A DNA stretch of 64,000 nt from Owenia fusiformis (GCA_903813345.2 CAIIXF020000005.1:40957394-41021393); one strand, 5' to 3'; positions 15,101-30,100 are shown, counted from the stretch's first letter. Numbers and translations: made by a program. Notes: a model not told the origin generated them from the sequence alone.

Positions 15101-18100
15101 GTTTTTAAATATCAGGGGATGGAATATGTTATTCATTTTGTGACTTGTGTTTGTTAGAAAAATATACCAGCATTTCTTCCTGCATTTGTAAGTGTATTTT
15201 AACAATAAAAATATGAAATATGGATAAGTCTATATGAGTAAACATTCATTTTTCAAATAGAAAAGTTTGAATTACATATATGAATATGGTATGTAAAATT
15301 TATTTTATCAAAAATTTCTGAATATTTCTATTCTATTTCTATTCTCAATATTATTTCTATATTTTCAACTGGGAAACAATTATGTCTAATTTATGAGAAT
15401 GAAATCTACAAAGAATTACTTTTACCTTTAAGTAGAGCTGAAAGAATTGCCAAATCCAGATCTTCATTCTTGTTGAGGCTAAACACAGTAATCTAAAATA
15501 CAAACAGAATAAATTAACAAACAGTAAAATCTGTAATATGGAAAACTCAGTGGAACACTTCATACACAATTTACCAATTGACCTCTGTAAGTAGAATATC
15601 TCAGTGGAACACACTTTTGAGATAACAAAAGGTGCTCCAAAAAGGTTTACTGTAGATTTAACGTGTAATAAGACTGAGTATATTAAACACTGAGAAGGCT
15701 CATTACCAAGTAAGTCAGTGGGACTTGTTCATTTGAAAACTGTTCCATATAGACAGGGTTCCTTACAGAGAGGGTCATTAACATGTAAGTCAGTGGGACT
15801 TGGTTCTTTTGAAAACTGTTCCATATAAACAGGGTTCCTTACAGAGAGGGTCATTAACATGTAAGTCAGTGGGACTTGTTCTATTGAATACTGTTCCAAA
15901 TAGAGAGGGTTCCTTACAGAGAGGGTCATTAACACGTAAGTCAATGGGACTTGTTCTTTTGAAAACTGTTCCATATAGAGAGGGTTCCTTATGGAGAGGG
16001 TCATTAACATGTAAGTCAGTGGGACTTGTTCTTTTGAAAACTGTTCCAAACAGAGAGCACGGGATACCAGAGTATCCGCGTATATTGAGTATGACCGGTT
16101 CTTAGGCTACGAATATGACCTGTTTTGGAAAGTCATGAGAGGCACAGCTGCTTAAAAATGGAAAATAAAGGTTAACTTCTATATTATCCTTTTTGAAATT
16201 GTGTTTGTTGAATATAGTTTATGCTGTATTTAATAGTAATGTAACAAAAAAATGTTAAACATGAGCTATTTTAGCAATGTAACTGTTCATAATGGAATAT
16301 CAATCAGAAAGTACAGATTTCTCGCCTTAGAGCCAAATCATTAATATCACAGTAGAAAAAAACAAATCCCAAACCTTTTTATGGCTAACCTGAACAAGAT
16401 CTCCAAATCTCAGTTTATATGATCCCCCGTAGAGTGAGCAAGAGAAGGATTTATCTTTTCCCAGAGGATACGCTTGTGAAATGTCATGGAAACGAGTGTA
16501 ACACGGCCCACTGATTGATGTGATCGGAATGTTACCGGTGTAGAATACGAGTGTATGCGGTGCATGATAGGAATTTATCCGAATGTGAGCGGTGTAGAAT
16601 ACGAGTGTATGCGGTGCATGAGACGAATTTATCCGGTACAGGATTACAGCATACCCAACAATTCTCCAAAGTTTATCCACTGTGATCGTTTTGGCATTAA
16701 GTGAAGTTTAAACCATATGTTCATTTTTGTTCCAGATCCGAGGAAGAAATGTGGAATATGCACTTTTAAATCACATTACCTAAATGACTTCCTGAGGCAT
16801 TTCAATGATGAACACCCATTTGCAAACATTATTATTCATATGCCTGTTCAGAAACAAGGAAAGTGGAAATATAATGAACTTAACTATGAACTTTCCTTAA
16901 TAAATCACAAATTGAGTGATTTGTCATTTCATGGACAGGATTTACGTATTAAGAATGATGATATCAGAAGTCCATTGTCCAAAAGGACTAGATTTGAAGC
17001 TGCTGCATTAATTCCAAAGGAACTGTTTACAGTTACCGACCAGGTATATTGGTGATTATAATTAATGAATATCTGCTTTCACAGTGGGCCAAATATGAAA
17101 TGACAAGAATACAGTTCACTGATAAGTTAATGGTCAAAGCTTTTTTCTGAAAACTAAACATTAACTAAGTTTATTTTTATCAAATTTTGTTTTATATTAT
17201 TATTATTACCTAGTAATTATACTGTTATTGTCATGAATTTGTATATTTGTATGATTCAGGAAGAGCCCGCCATAGAAATACCCCCGAATAAGATTGAAGA
17301 GGAACCAAATAATAAACTGGAGATGATTCTCAATAAACTCAGGCAAAAGGGGTCAATTCACCATGAAAGATTTCTACAGTTCCTTGAGCTAGTAGAGGAT
17401 GATACATTCCCATATGACAACATATGTTACAGGCTATTTCTAGATGTAATCCAATGGTACACTATTGGTAACAAATCAAAAATGAGATACTCGGATTCTG
17501 TAAAAACATTTTGGTTTGCTGGATACAAAATGTTCCACGGAAAGTTTCTAGCATTTATGAAAGGTGGCAGGTCTCATGGTGACGAAGGCGATGTCGAAAG
17601 TAACGAAGGTGCCATTAACTTCGCAGTTCCAAAAAACACCCAAATTAACTCCGAAATACCCAATGAGGTTCAACCAGGATTTTTAGATAGTATAGTGGAT
17701 GTATACTCCAAAAATGTAACAGGTAGAATGTATTATTAAATTTTATTGATTTCTGTAAGAAGGTCCAACAAATCTGGAAGATTTATTTTTCAAGAGAAAG
17801 TTAACCATTGAATTGTTAATGAATAGGCGCAGTTCATGGCAAAATATGTTAGGTCTTTTGAGATTTTTTTTGAACCGATGCGCTTCTAAGATATGAGATT
17901 TATTCAAAAAGGCGCATCGTTACTAACGTGCAAAAGTCAATGTTTTTGCTATAAATCAGGCAAGAATAGGTTTAAGGGACGCTATTATTACAAAACTAAT
18001 GCCATTGGTTGCTTTTTCAAAATTGAACGGAGTTGGGGGGGGGGGCTGAACGCAAGGGGAGTCATATGTCTTTAAGATGGAAAAAATAAAAAAATAAACT

Positions 18101-21100
18101 CAGTACCTCAGTAAGAAACTAGAGAATATCTCTGAAGAATGAAAAAATTAAGAAATTTGGAGTTATATGAATAAAGTCAAGACCTAACATATTTTGCCAT
18201 GTACTGCGCCTACTTATTTCGCAATTCAGTAGTAAACCTTCTCTTGAAAAGATAGATCTTCCAGATTTGTTGAACCTTCTTACAGAAAACGCCTACTCCC
18301 CATCCGTTCATTTTGCACGATCACCGGGCGTACCTTTGTAAGCTCTGTGTTGACATGATATTGCTATATTGACATAATATTGCGAAATTGTTAAATTTGG
18401 TTAAGATGGTGAAAGTCAGGAATTTCCTTAACACAATCTAAACACAATGGAGTTCTCATTTCTTCATAAGTATATGCACTGTAAAAGAAAATGAAACTCG
18501 TCCTCAACAGTTTAATTATCACAGTGACATCTGCGATCCTGGAGTGGGGTATTGTTATATCGTCCAGTTTCGATCTTCAATGGGAGTGTTCTACCTCTAA
18601 GTTGGGCAATAGCTCTGCGTCCACTCCTTGACTTGTTGATACAAGTATAATGGGCGGGCTGCATGGAATGTGTTTTAAACAGTCTTTATGTCCGTAATTT
18701 GTTGCTATTTGGGGTACGACTATCGTCTAAAAGACTGTTGTGCCATTCGATGTGATTTGCTCTGCTCTGATATATGCTTGTTATCCCTACGAGCGAAGTC
18801 CGAGGGGGATATAGGAAAGCCATCCGTCCGTTCGTGTGTCCGGGCGATAACTCAAATACCGATTGACAGATTTGATTCAAATTTTATAGGCTTATGCCTT
18901 ATGGGTGTTGGACCTCTGCTTGAGAAGGAATTTTCAATATGGCTGCTCAATTCAAAATGGCCACCATTTTTCGTAAAACATGTCATCTTTAATAACTTAA
19001 ATACTAGTTGACGGATTTGATTCAAATTTTATATGCTGATGCCTAGGGACAAAAGAACTTTCCTCAAGATGAGATTTTTAAGATGGCAACTGAATGTCAA
19101 AATGGCGGCCATTTTTCTTAGAAAAAACATAATCTTTGATAACTCAGATACCAGTGAACAGATTCATACCTGCCAACCTACCGTATTTTTACGGGAATCT
19201 ACCGTAAATTTTTCGTTTTTCCGTAAAAAAATGACAAACTACCGTAAAAAAAATACCATTTTTTCCCGTAAAAACGCCCGTAAAAAAATCTACCGTATTT
19301 TTTTCGTAATCTACCGTAACTTTTCTTTGTAAAAAACTCGTTTATTCCATGAGAACGGCCGTAAAATCTACCCTAAATTTTTGAAAATCTACCGTAAATT
19401 TTTGAAAATCTACCGTAAATTTTCGAAAATCTACCGTATTTCTGCTAAAATCAACAGTATTTTTGTTCAAACTACCGTAAAATTTCCCGTTATTGTTATT
19501 GGGAAATGCTGAAAAATTGAAGTCTTCCTGTACTGTCCCTGTAATATTCCTTCACCAACCCGGTATCGGCAGGTCTGTGGTTATCAGGTTATTGCGCATT
19601 TATCTAAGTAAGCTTGCGTGTAATCAGTCCAAACACCAACTACCACTAGCTAGAAAGAATTCTTTCTGCCATGATTTTTGTAGTTAACCAAACCCTTTTG
19701 TACACGGATCTTTATTCCGAATGCAACAAAAATATGATTTTAGTTGCGCTTCATCTAAATAAATGAGTGGAAATGCGTATGCATATTTAGCGTATGAAAT
19801 ATGCGTAGTTTGATTTGTTATGATCAGTAATGAACGACACATATACATTATACATAGTTTAATCAATTTGTTCACAGAACGATAAAATGTTGTATTTTTC
19901 ATCAGAACACATTATCAGTAACAAATACTTAATTAAAAAATAAAGCATTGAGTTCTGGTTTATTATAAAAGTATTGTGATATCCGAATCTGAACGATGTC
20001 TCAGGGGAAAGGTTTCGGCAAATGCTCATAACAAATTATTTTTGAAAGACAATTGATCTGTACTTATTTTCTATTTGTGCCAGACAAACACATTGATATC
20101 ATTAGAGACTTGCGAGTGAACAAATCAATATTTAATACCATATGATTCCAATGTTATATGAACATTATGTCTGTCATTTCAATTCGTTAAAATGATAGAT
20201 TATCTAAGATGGTGAGTAAAAACGTGTAAAATCCATATTTTGTATTTCAGTAAATGTTTCATTCATGGTATTTCCAAACATCCTGATATCTAAAAAAACT
20301 GGTTAGAAGGTGAATAAAAGTGGAGATATGAATATTGTGTTCGTATTTTGAATCAATCTAGATTTATTGTAAAAAAGTTGTATATGTACATTTTGCTGAA
20401 ACATTAAAATCCAAAGTTGCTGTCAGTCCATTGTAGGCATGGTAAATGAAGAATAAAAAGTGTTTAGTCTCTATTTATTCTTGAAAATAGTATATCTATT
20501 TTTTCTTGAAAATAATAGTTTCGTATAATTCTCAGGTGGTAGTTCTGCTTTACAAACTGTAATTATCAAAATCACTCTTGCAGTAAAATATGTATTCACA
20601 ATAACAACAACAATATGACCACGTAAACATTGTATTGATATAGAAAACCGCATTGTATAAAGGTTTAACTACTGCAATTTTCAAAATCTACCGTAAAACT
20701 ACCGCATTTTGGCAAATCTTCCACAAAAGTACCAGTTTTTCAAAAAATTACCGTAAAAACTACCGCAATTTTCAAAATCTACCGTAAAACTACCGCATTT
20801 TTTCAAAACTTTCAGCAAAACTACCGGTTTTTCAAAAAACTTCCGTAAAAACTACCGCATTTTTTCAAAATCTACCGTAAAACTACTGCATTTTTTCAGA
20901 ATCTTTCGCAAAACTACCGTTTTTTCAAAAAACTACCGTAAAAACTACCGCATTTTTAAAAATCTACCGTAAAACGACCGCATTTTTTCTAAATCTTCCG
21001 CAAAACTACCGCTTTTTTCAAATTTCTACCGCAAAATTACACTTTTTTCAAAAATCTACCCCAAACCTCTGAAACTACAGTATTTTTTTAAAATCTACCG

Positions 21101-24100
21101 CAAAAACTACCGTATTTTTTAAATCTACCGCAAAAACTACCGTTTTTTTAAATCTACCGCAAAAACTACCGTTTTTTTCTAAAATCTACCGCAAAAACTA
21201 CCGCAATTTTGTTGAAAAATACCGCAAAAACTACCGTATTTTGAAAAAATCTACCGCAAAAATACAGCAATTTTAAAAAAATCTACCGCAAAATTTTGGT
21301 CTTAGGTTGGCAGGTATGCAGATTTGTTTCAAATTTTATATGCTGATGCCTAGGGACACAGTAGATCTGTTCGAGTAATAATTTTCAAGATGGCGCCTGA
21401 ATTTCAAAATGGTGGCCGTTTTTCGTAAAAAACGTAATCTTTGATAACTCAAATACCAGTGAACAAATTTGGTTCAAATTGTATGTGATGATGCCTAGGG
21501 ACACAGTAGATCTGTTCGAGTAAGAATTTTCAAGATGGCGGCTAAATTTCAAAATGGCAGCCATTTTTCGTAAAAAACGTAATTTCTGATAACTCAAATA
21601 CCAGTGAACGGATTTGGTTCAAATTTTATATGCTGATGCCCAGGTACACAGTTGCTCTGTTCGAGAAATAATTTTTAAAATGGCTGCTGAATTTCAAAAT
21701 GGCTGCCATTTTTCATTAAAAAATATAAGCTTTGATAACTCAAATGCTAATTGACGGATCTAGCTCACATTTTATATGTTGATGTTTAGGGACAAACAAG
21801 CTTTGCTCAAGAAGGAATTTTCAAGATGGCCACTTACAATGAAAATTTGTTTTGTTCGGCGGGATTTGCTGCTCCGTGGAGTTGCTGTTTTTCTAGTTTG
21901 ACCTCGTTAAGATGGCATTTAACTCGAAATATAGTATCATTGTTAAAAAGCTGAGTAAAGTCCAGATCTTGTAACATTTTCAGGGTGAGATGTTTGTGGT
22001 ACATAAGTATATTGTAACGTTAATGTAATAGTAATATTTGTCTTTATTTTTGTACGCCTTCCTTTATTTCTCACGTCCGAAAATAATGCATATCAATCAT
22101 CGTTTTAGATGCCAACGTCAAGTACCACAATTTGTCAGTGGATTTAAAGAAGATTATCACCACAAGGTCAAAAGATGGGAGCATAGATTTGCATGGGTTT
22201 GAACCAGCACCGACTAAAACTGAACTTTTCACTAGTCTTGAGGCTGACCTAACACAAATCAAAGGTATATATATGTATTAAAATACAATTGTTCCTGAAA
22301 GTGCTCCATAGGATGTTTCACTTACCAGTTATTTTAGGGAATCATCATCCAATAGCTTTTTTGATCATGCTATGCATATTACTGTACATTAAATCGTACA
22401 TCACTATTTGAAAAATGTTCATCTTTACCTATGGTTTAAGTTCGTGTGTTTAATAGCTGTTAATTTTGCTTGCTATTTCTGTAACAATTTACAACATGTT
22501 TGGTTGTTTTCCTTTTGGTACTCCAGTACTTGCACATAAATAGTGTAAGTGGCTTTTTGATTTTGGGTGACAACTGAAGGACTTTTAAATTTTGTTACAG
22601 ATCTTGGGATAAATGCAGACAAACTACGTCTCATTGCTGAGGATTCTAACGCGTATGATTTAATCAAGGGAGACAACAGAGTGCTAGTAGAAAATATTAT
22701 AAAAGAGATAAAGGGAATACTGCTAGTTCAAGCTGATAAACTGAAAAAGCTCAGAAATCTTACATCTGCCAAACAATTTACACTGAAAAAACTTATGAAA
22801 CAAGCATTAGACGATGAACATAGTAAAGGTGACTGGACAAAAACAAAGTACGCTCAAGCTATCAGTGTAACAAAGACAACAATACTTCAAACCAAGGAAT
22901 GCGTCACACATATGCTACAGAACATTGACAGATGCGGTGAAATTTGTTCCATATTGCAGTCTTCAAAGCATTACAAGATTGGCAACCAAGTGAAATTGCA
23001 GGTGCTTTTCTATTCTTAACAATAGCAATTAGGGGTTAATCAGAATTTCATAATCGGAACTCACAATCAGAACGTCAATCAAGAATAATCAATCAAAATC
23101 ATTAAGGGAAAATAAATTGTGATCCTGCTTTGAATTTCAGGAGCAAGCTAACTACGTCTGCCTGACAGGCTTGGCTGATGATGCTTTTGAGCAAAGTAAC
23201 CCTTGTAGTCTCCAGGAGTGCAGTCATGTTCTAACTCAGCGCTCGAAAGTGTGGTTTAACCTTAGAAAATCAGCAAAAGTTACAGGTAATGGTTCAGAAT
23301 TAGCCTCAAGACAATGAATGAAAAAATGAATCAAGTCACTGTTCCACAGCTGGATGACTCTAACTGCAGTTAGCTTCATTCAAGATGGTTGCCGAAATTC
23401 TTTTGTTATCGATTTCAGCTAAACTAAGTTGAATCTGGATCCCAAAAATTTCGCCTTGCAAAGTATTAACGCCCAGACTGGGCTATAGAAATTTCTATAT
23501 CAGTTGAATCAGAAATAGCACCAAGAGTTAGTGAACCAGCAGCTGAAGAACATGCACCAGCAGCCGAAGAATCAGAGCCAACATTTGAAGAACCAGCACC
23601 AGCAGTTGAAGAACCAGCACCAGCAGTTGAAGAACCAGCACCAGCAGTTGACAAACCATCAGCAGTAGCTGAAGAACTAGCACCAGCAGTTGAAACCTGC
23701 ACCCACTTAGGTTAAAAACTCGTCTTGCATAGTCTCAAGCCATAATATGGAAAGGATGAAAGCAATATGGAGAGAAATAAAGGGAATATACATATTGCAG
23801 TGAATACCTGTATACGTCAAGTAATCAAAATGAAATTTTTAAAAATCATAATCATTGACACGACTACTTTTATTCATTCAAATGCAGCCAAATCTTTTAG
23901 AATTGATAAGCTACTTAACTTTTAGAGAAAAAGAATGTATATCTCTAGTTTTCGGTTATGTAAAGAAAGGAGATCCCTGAAATCCAGACAGCAACGACTA
24001 CAGTTGACAAATGGGTTTTTTGAATGCCAAAGAACATCTTTATCATAAATGTCATAAATGGGATCTCATGTGATAAAAAGGAAAGTGTAAAATAATCACT

Positions 24101-27100
24101 TCTCACTGTAAAAGACTCGGAATAAATATAATGAAAGTAAGTTGAGCGTCTTTGTGATGAATATAATTCTCTATACCCCATTGTCCGTGCGATGGTGCTA
24201 AAATTAAATAGAAACTAGGTCCATTTCAAAATACAAATGATATGAACTAATAAAAGCAGCCAATAACCAATTAGATTTCTTAAAACCGCAGACAGATGGA
24301 CGTGCATGTATTCATCCCATAGCGTCATTCCCCGTTTAAATAGCGTCATTCCTACGTCATCATCAACTTCAGTTAGAATCATTCTAAGTGAAGCCATTTT
24401 CTTTAAAATCCTCAAATATTGCGGGTGTTTGAGCTTTTATTTGTGGTTGTTTACAATTAGTTTTCATGACGAAACATTTCGAATCCAGGTTCAACTTAGT
24501 TTAACTGAAAACGAAGGTTTATCGAAAACGAAAGATTTTTGGCAACCATCTTGAATGAAGCTAGCTGCAGTTGGAGTCATCCAGCTGTGGAACAGTATAG
24601 AATAAATCATCTTAAAGTAACTCTATATCTGCCTATATAGTTAAAGGTTTATGTTTCAATCAAATATTATATTTTCTTTTTTTGTCTTGACCGATACCTT
24701 GTTTTTTAATTGTAAAAAAAATAGTGCATGAATAGAGACTCAGGCAATCACCAATTATCAAATGTGTGGAAAAATTACTATAAGCCTCAAGATCAAGCTA
24801 CAGCAAGCAGTTTGAGAAAGTCCAGCGAACAGGCTAGACGAAACGTGACACAGTAAAAAACAAGGTATTGGTTAAGACAAAAAGAAAATATAATATTTGA
24901 TCAAAATAGGACTAACCAGATGAATCTATAAAGAAGGTTTATGTTTCATTTGAAATTAATTTTTAGGGAGTACCATGTTTGATGCCGCTGGCTTACGAAC
25001 TTTGAAAGCACAGAAAGAACACTTCACAAGAGTTTTCATAACCCATGAAAGTAAAAGTTTTTCCCCAGAGGTGACAAAAATACTTCAACACGGTACTGAT
25101 TGCGAAATACATGCACTTTCAACGGTCGTGGGAAAAGTTTTGCCGATATTCTACCCTAACATCACTGTTAAAGAAGCTGGGTGTTACGTCATCAAACAGG
25201 ATGAAAAAGTTTTTATGGTAACTTCCCCAGACGGAGAAGGGTGGGATCTCAATGCGGAGGTTGATAGCCTTGACCTCACTATTGAACTGAAATGCCCATA
25301 CCCAGATGAAACCAATATATTCAAGCAGCCTGTATTCAACCAGCCTCCCATATATTACTTGACTCAAGTACTTAGCCATATGAACGGGGCAGAATTTCGG
25401 AAAAGTGGAAAACGAGTAGATCATTCAGTTTTGCTCTGTTGGTCTTCCAAAACGTCGACAGTTTTCCACATACGAAACGATGTTGATCTATGGCAGCGAT
25501 TAATGGAAGAATTGGGCAATATATACAATACTGATAAACCAATTGTGCCTAAGAAGAAAAGTAAGGTGTCGTTAGAACTGATCGAAGCTCTGAAAGAATT
25601 TGCAACAAATAATGTTGAACTGCTCTGTGAAGTACCTTCAGCAATGGGGATAGAATGTGATCACAAGAATATTGCACATGATGACGAAATAGCCAGCAAC
25701 GCGAAAGGCACAGGTAGCTCTTTGTCCCGGGAATTGCAAAATGAACCGTATCATTCTCACTCGAGCCCCAGTCAAATTACTCAACCCACATATCAAAGTC
25801 AATCCATATGCCAAGAATTGAAGAATTTGTGTGCAGGTATTGCACTCAATGTAGAAGAGAGTTTTCTACTGACTTTACCCCTTGCTTCAGATGTTCTTGT
25901 AGCTATACTTTCTGATCTTGATAGAGTAAAGAAAACGGACTCAAATGTCTTATCAGTTCCAGTGTTTTGGGGTTTGGCAGGTAAAAGTCTACCAGTGCAT
26001 GTAGTTCGAAAAATATTGACATTCATAAGACAACAGCTAAAAGAACGGAATCTAAAAATTCTCTCGATAGGATTTGATGGCCAATTCTATAAAATAGCAG
26101 TTATGGACGAAAAGGACACTCCATTGACATTGTTACAAGCACAAAAATGTCTGTGGAACAAAACCACGAAGAAATCAAAGCAAGAGTTGGTGAGTGAATT
26201 TGAAAAATATGTTGAAGAATCGTCTAATATAGTCTGTGATGAGTTCACCCCAAAGATTTTTCCAATGTTAAAGGATGAGGTCTATGGGGACCAACTCAGA
26301 AAACAAATGCAGAATTTGGATCTATCTCTTGTATCTGCCATTGAGCAGACTGTGTGCGAAACTGATAGATTTTACCGTATGTCTCATCCAGAACAGACAA
26401 CCGAGAAGGCACGCGTAGAGCCAGTCAAATTGTTGAATGAAATGATAAAAACTGACCTTCAAAAGTTTTTACTTGTAACTTCAACCCCAGACTCACATAA
26501 ACAACGTTCAAACATTCCTGCAAATCCCCCTAAGGCATGTGCAGATGACAACGTTACCAATGATCCAAATGATGATGAAATGGAAGTGGATGAAATATCG
26601 GATGAAGACAGAGATGAAAATTTGGACAAATTTGTAGTGGAAGACATTGATCTTATCGCAGATATAGATTTGGACCAAGTCGCAAAATATGAAAACGACG
26701 ACCCTGATGTGGATTCACTCTTTGTAGTAGCCTCCAGCAGTGCAGATTCAAGCACCAACATTGATGCTGAACATGCAGGGGAGAATACAGTTGACTCGAT
26801 TTCCAGAGGTATGTTTTGAACGTTTCACAAATATTGAAAATATCAAAAGATTGAGACATTGTATTCGTTATGATCTATAAATATGGTTCAAATATATTTA
26901 TAACATATGTGATGAACTAGTTAGGTAATACTGCATTAGTAGTATATTTAGCAGATCAGCGTAATTATCCCATTGAAGTTCAGTTCGGTAGGGATTAAGG
27001 GAAGCTATTTGTCCGTCTGTCGGTCCTTTCGTCTGTCTTGACAATAACTAATATACCGCTTGTCTGATTTACTATTAAAAATGGCATTAAACAGAGCCTT

Positions 27101-30100
27101 TGTTATATAATTTTCATTTAGTGCATTGATGAAGTATGGCCATAAGTGTGATTTTATAAAATGTAGTTTGTTAGGTTGGATTCGCTACTTCTTCGAGTCG
27201 TTTGCTGTTTCTCTAGTTAATTTTTGAATTACTTTTATTCTTACAGTTGATGATACAGTACTTGAGCAGATTCTTGAAAGTCTCAAAACATCATCAGAAA
27301 AATCAAGAAATCGCTGGGGTAACGTGAGCAAGAGTTCTTTTGGTAAGAACTTTACCACTGGACAAAAAATACAAAAGGTTTTTTTGCTTGATGAATTAAA
27401 GATTGTCGTCAAAATTCTTGCAAAGGCACACCTTTTGAAAGAGGGTGATCTGAATTTACTTAAAAGAAAAGCCCAATATGTAAACAAAATATCTGAGACT
27501 ATCGGAGACAAATCAACAGTCGACATACCAGCTGAACCAATGATTAGAAAAGCCAAGCCGAAAAAAATACATATAAAATCCCTGCTGAACAATCTACGAA
27601 AAGTTACCTTGTGTATTTTGACATGTATGCTAGAGTGGCCAAGCGAGATAGCACAGTTCCAAAGAACTTCCAAGATTAAATCATCAACCATAATGAATGA
27701 AACTCGCACACAAAAAACGCAGGAAGTATTTTGGGTTACCAAACCAGATCAAGATGAAGAAGGGAATCCACTTTTCTGTTTCCTCGATTTTCACCACCTC
27801 TTAACAAATACTCGATGCCACATCGCAAGGCATGGCTACAAAAAAGCTGGTATTCACAGAGAAGCCTGGGTTAAGGTTGCTAGACAGGAGAAGGAGAACG
27901 GGACTGGTCTGAATATCGCCTTTGTTGATGATGTCGTTGACCCACAAAGTAATGAAGTTGCAACTATATTTTTCAGTGAAGAGGTTAAAGCAGAAATGGA
28001 GAAAAATGGAGATTATGCTGAAGCAGAATTAACAGGAAACATAGGAAAGTGGTACAGGGCAGTAGATGAAAGGGGGATACCAGCTTTTGAACGAGTGAAA
28101 ATGGTCCTATCTGTCCGTGACTGGTTCCTGTCCCAATTAATCCCACATTTGAAAATATTCCCACCCCCAACAAACAAAGTGAATGATATACCCATAGTAT
28201 CGTTTGAGGGCTTCATTCTTAGTACCGAAAGACTGATACAAATGTATCACTTTACCAATGATTCTGCATTCAATGTGAGAGCCGTGGGATCTCAAATGAG
28301 CGAGACGTTTTTTGGCAGTTACAGGGACCTTGATCCTCGCAGCGAGGGAGTTCTAAAACCTAAAGAACTTCCAAAAGCAATGGGGACATCATGTCAACTA
28401 CTAGATATTCGCCTTGATCCAAACAGGTTTGTTGATGATTATGGTTCATATAGTGGTTAAATTAGGTATAGCTAAATGTGTCCCCCCGTTTGTTGATGAC
28501 AATGAAATACATCTTAAGCACAGCATTTTATACAATTATCTTAAGGCAGTTCCGCATGATGAGATTTTTTTGCAGTTTTGTAAAGAAGATCACTCAAATT
28601 TTAAGTTATTTATATATGCTGAAGAATAAATAATACTCTGTTAATAATCTAAGTACGCTTAAACACATGTTGGTGGTATTTTTCAGAAGCTTTTGTTTCA
28701 ACACGACTAGAAGAACTACTGTTTATAAAGAGAGACAATTGAGCAGCGTACCAGAAGATATGGATGCTAGTATCATTCCCCGAATCGCTGATATGTCATT
28801 TGAGGAAAGCGAACGATTGGGAGAAAATGAATCGGTCGTGCTCGCAAGGTAGATAGCATTTTCCTAGATAGTGTGTCATCACCTACAAAAAATTTTGTGG
28901 ATGGTGTTTGGTAATCGGTCTCGAACATGTCGAAATCTGTAGCACATTTTTACAACTTGCAACAATAACTAAAGAAGTATCTAGTGTTTACATTGACTTC
29001 ATTTTTACAGAGTGTCATAGATATCTCACTTCCAATCTTTGATATCTCAATTAAATGAATTATCAGGTGACGGATTTCGTTCAAATTTTATGTGCTGATA
29101 CCTAAGCACAAAAGAGCTCTGCTTCATGAGAAATTTTCAAGATTGCAGCTGAATTCCAAAATGTAATCTTTGATAACTCAAATACCAATGAATGGATTTG
29201 GTTCTAATTTTATATGCTGATGCCTAGCTCAAGATCATGAAGATGGCCGATATTTATCAAAACTGTTTTGTTCAGTGGGATTTGCTTTTCCTTGGAGTTG
29301 CTGTTTTCTAGTTTGTTTCTTGACGTAACTCCTCATTGGTCAATGGTGTTTCGAGTTTCTTCTTATTTCTATAACAACTGAAAAAATGTCAAGTCCATAC
29401 GAAATACAAAACTGTTACTCTATTTTCAGGGATCACATATTTGATCGTCTTCAATCGCAAAGAAATAAAAAGGCTGCTGGTTTCGTGACACGACCAGATG
29501 ACTCTGCAAGAGGAGTTAAAGGTATACGCGAATTCCACAGGAGAAACGAGGAGAAGATTTTATACCACAAGAGGGCTGGATATAATTTTGACGAATAAGA
29601 ATCGTATGCATGAGGATGACGTTTTTCACAAAGGAGAGGTTTAAAATAACCGAAAACATTGTATTTGCATGCAAATCTTTATTGCAACAGAACTTGCATT
29701 ATAAACACAATAGTGGAGTGAAAGCTAAGAATCTAACAATAATAATAATTAATTAATAACTAACCATTTCTAACATGTATATGAACGAACAATAACGAAC
29801 AGTTTTTCTACCCATTCATTGACTTGAACAAATGCCCAAATGGTTGTTTCAGTACATGCTTTGGAAAAAAACAATATATATAAAATGAAATGAACCAGTA
29901 CTATATCAGAAACTGACCAGTAGCTCTATTAATTTAGGTCTTCGGTTTCTTCAATGCATTACAAATAAACTTAAAAGGCGTTGTGCTCTCGTGAACAGTA
30001 ACACTCGTTAATATGTTTTAAAGTTAGTATATGTTGAACATTTTCAATTAGCAAGTCTAATGAATACTACTAATGCTCATTATCAGAAAAAAGAAGAGTG

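Noticed and set aside
16327-16680. 117-codon minus-strand frame with SHAPHTLVFYT repeats
   Set aside because: Explained by a ~60-bp direct duplication; no splice or start context and no recognisable family.
27185-27742. 185-codon minus-strand frame
   Set aside because: Lies opposite exon 7 of the YqaJ gene, which has proper splice sites, phase and motifs. The opposite frame has none.
16736-29598. The YqaJ gene as a bacterial or phage contaminant
   Set aside because: It has eight GT-AG introns with eukaryotic splice sites, the same base composition and the same dispersed repeats as neighbouring genes.
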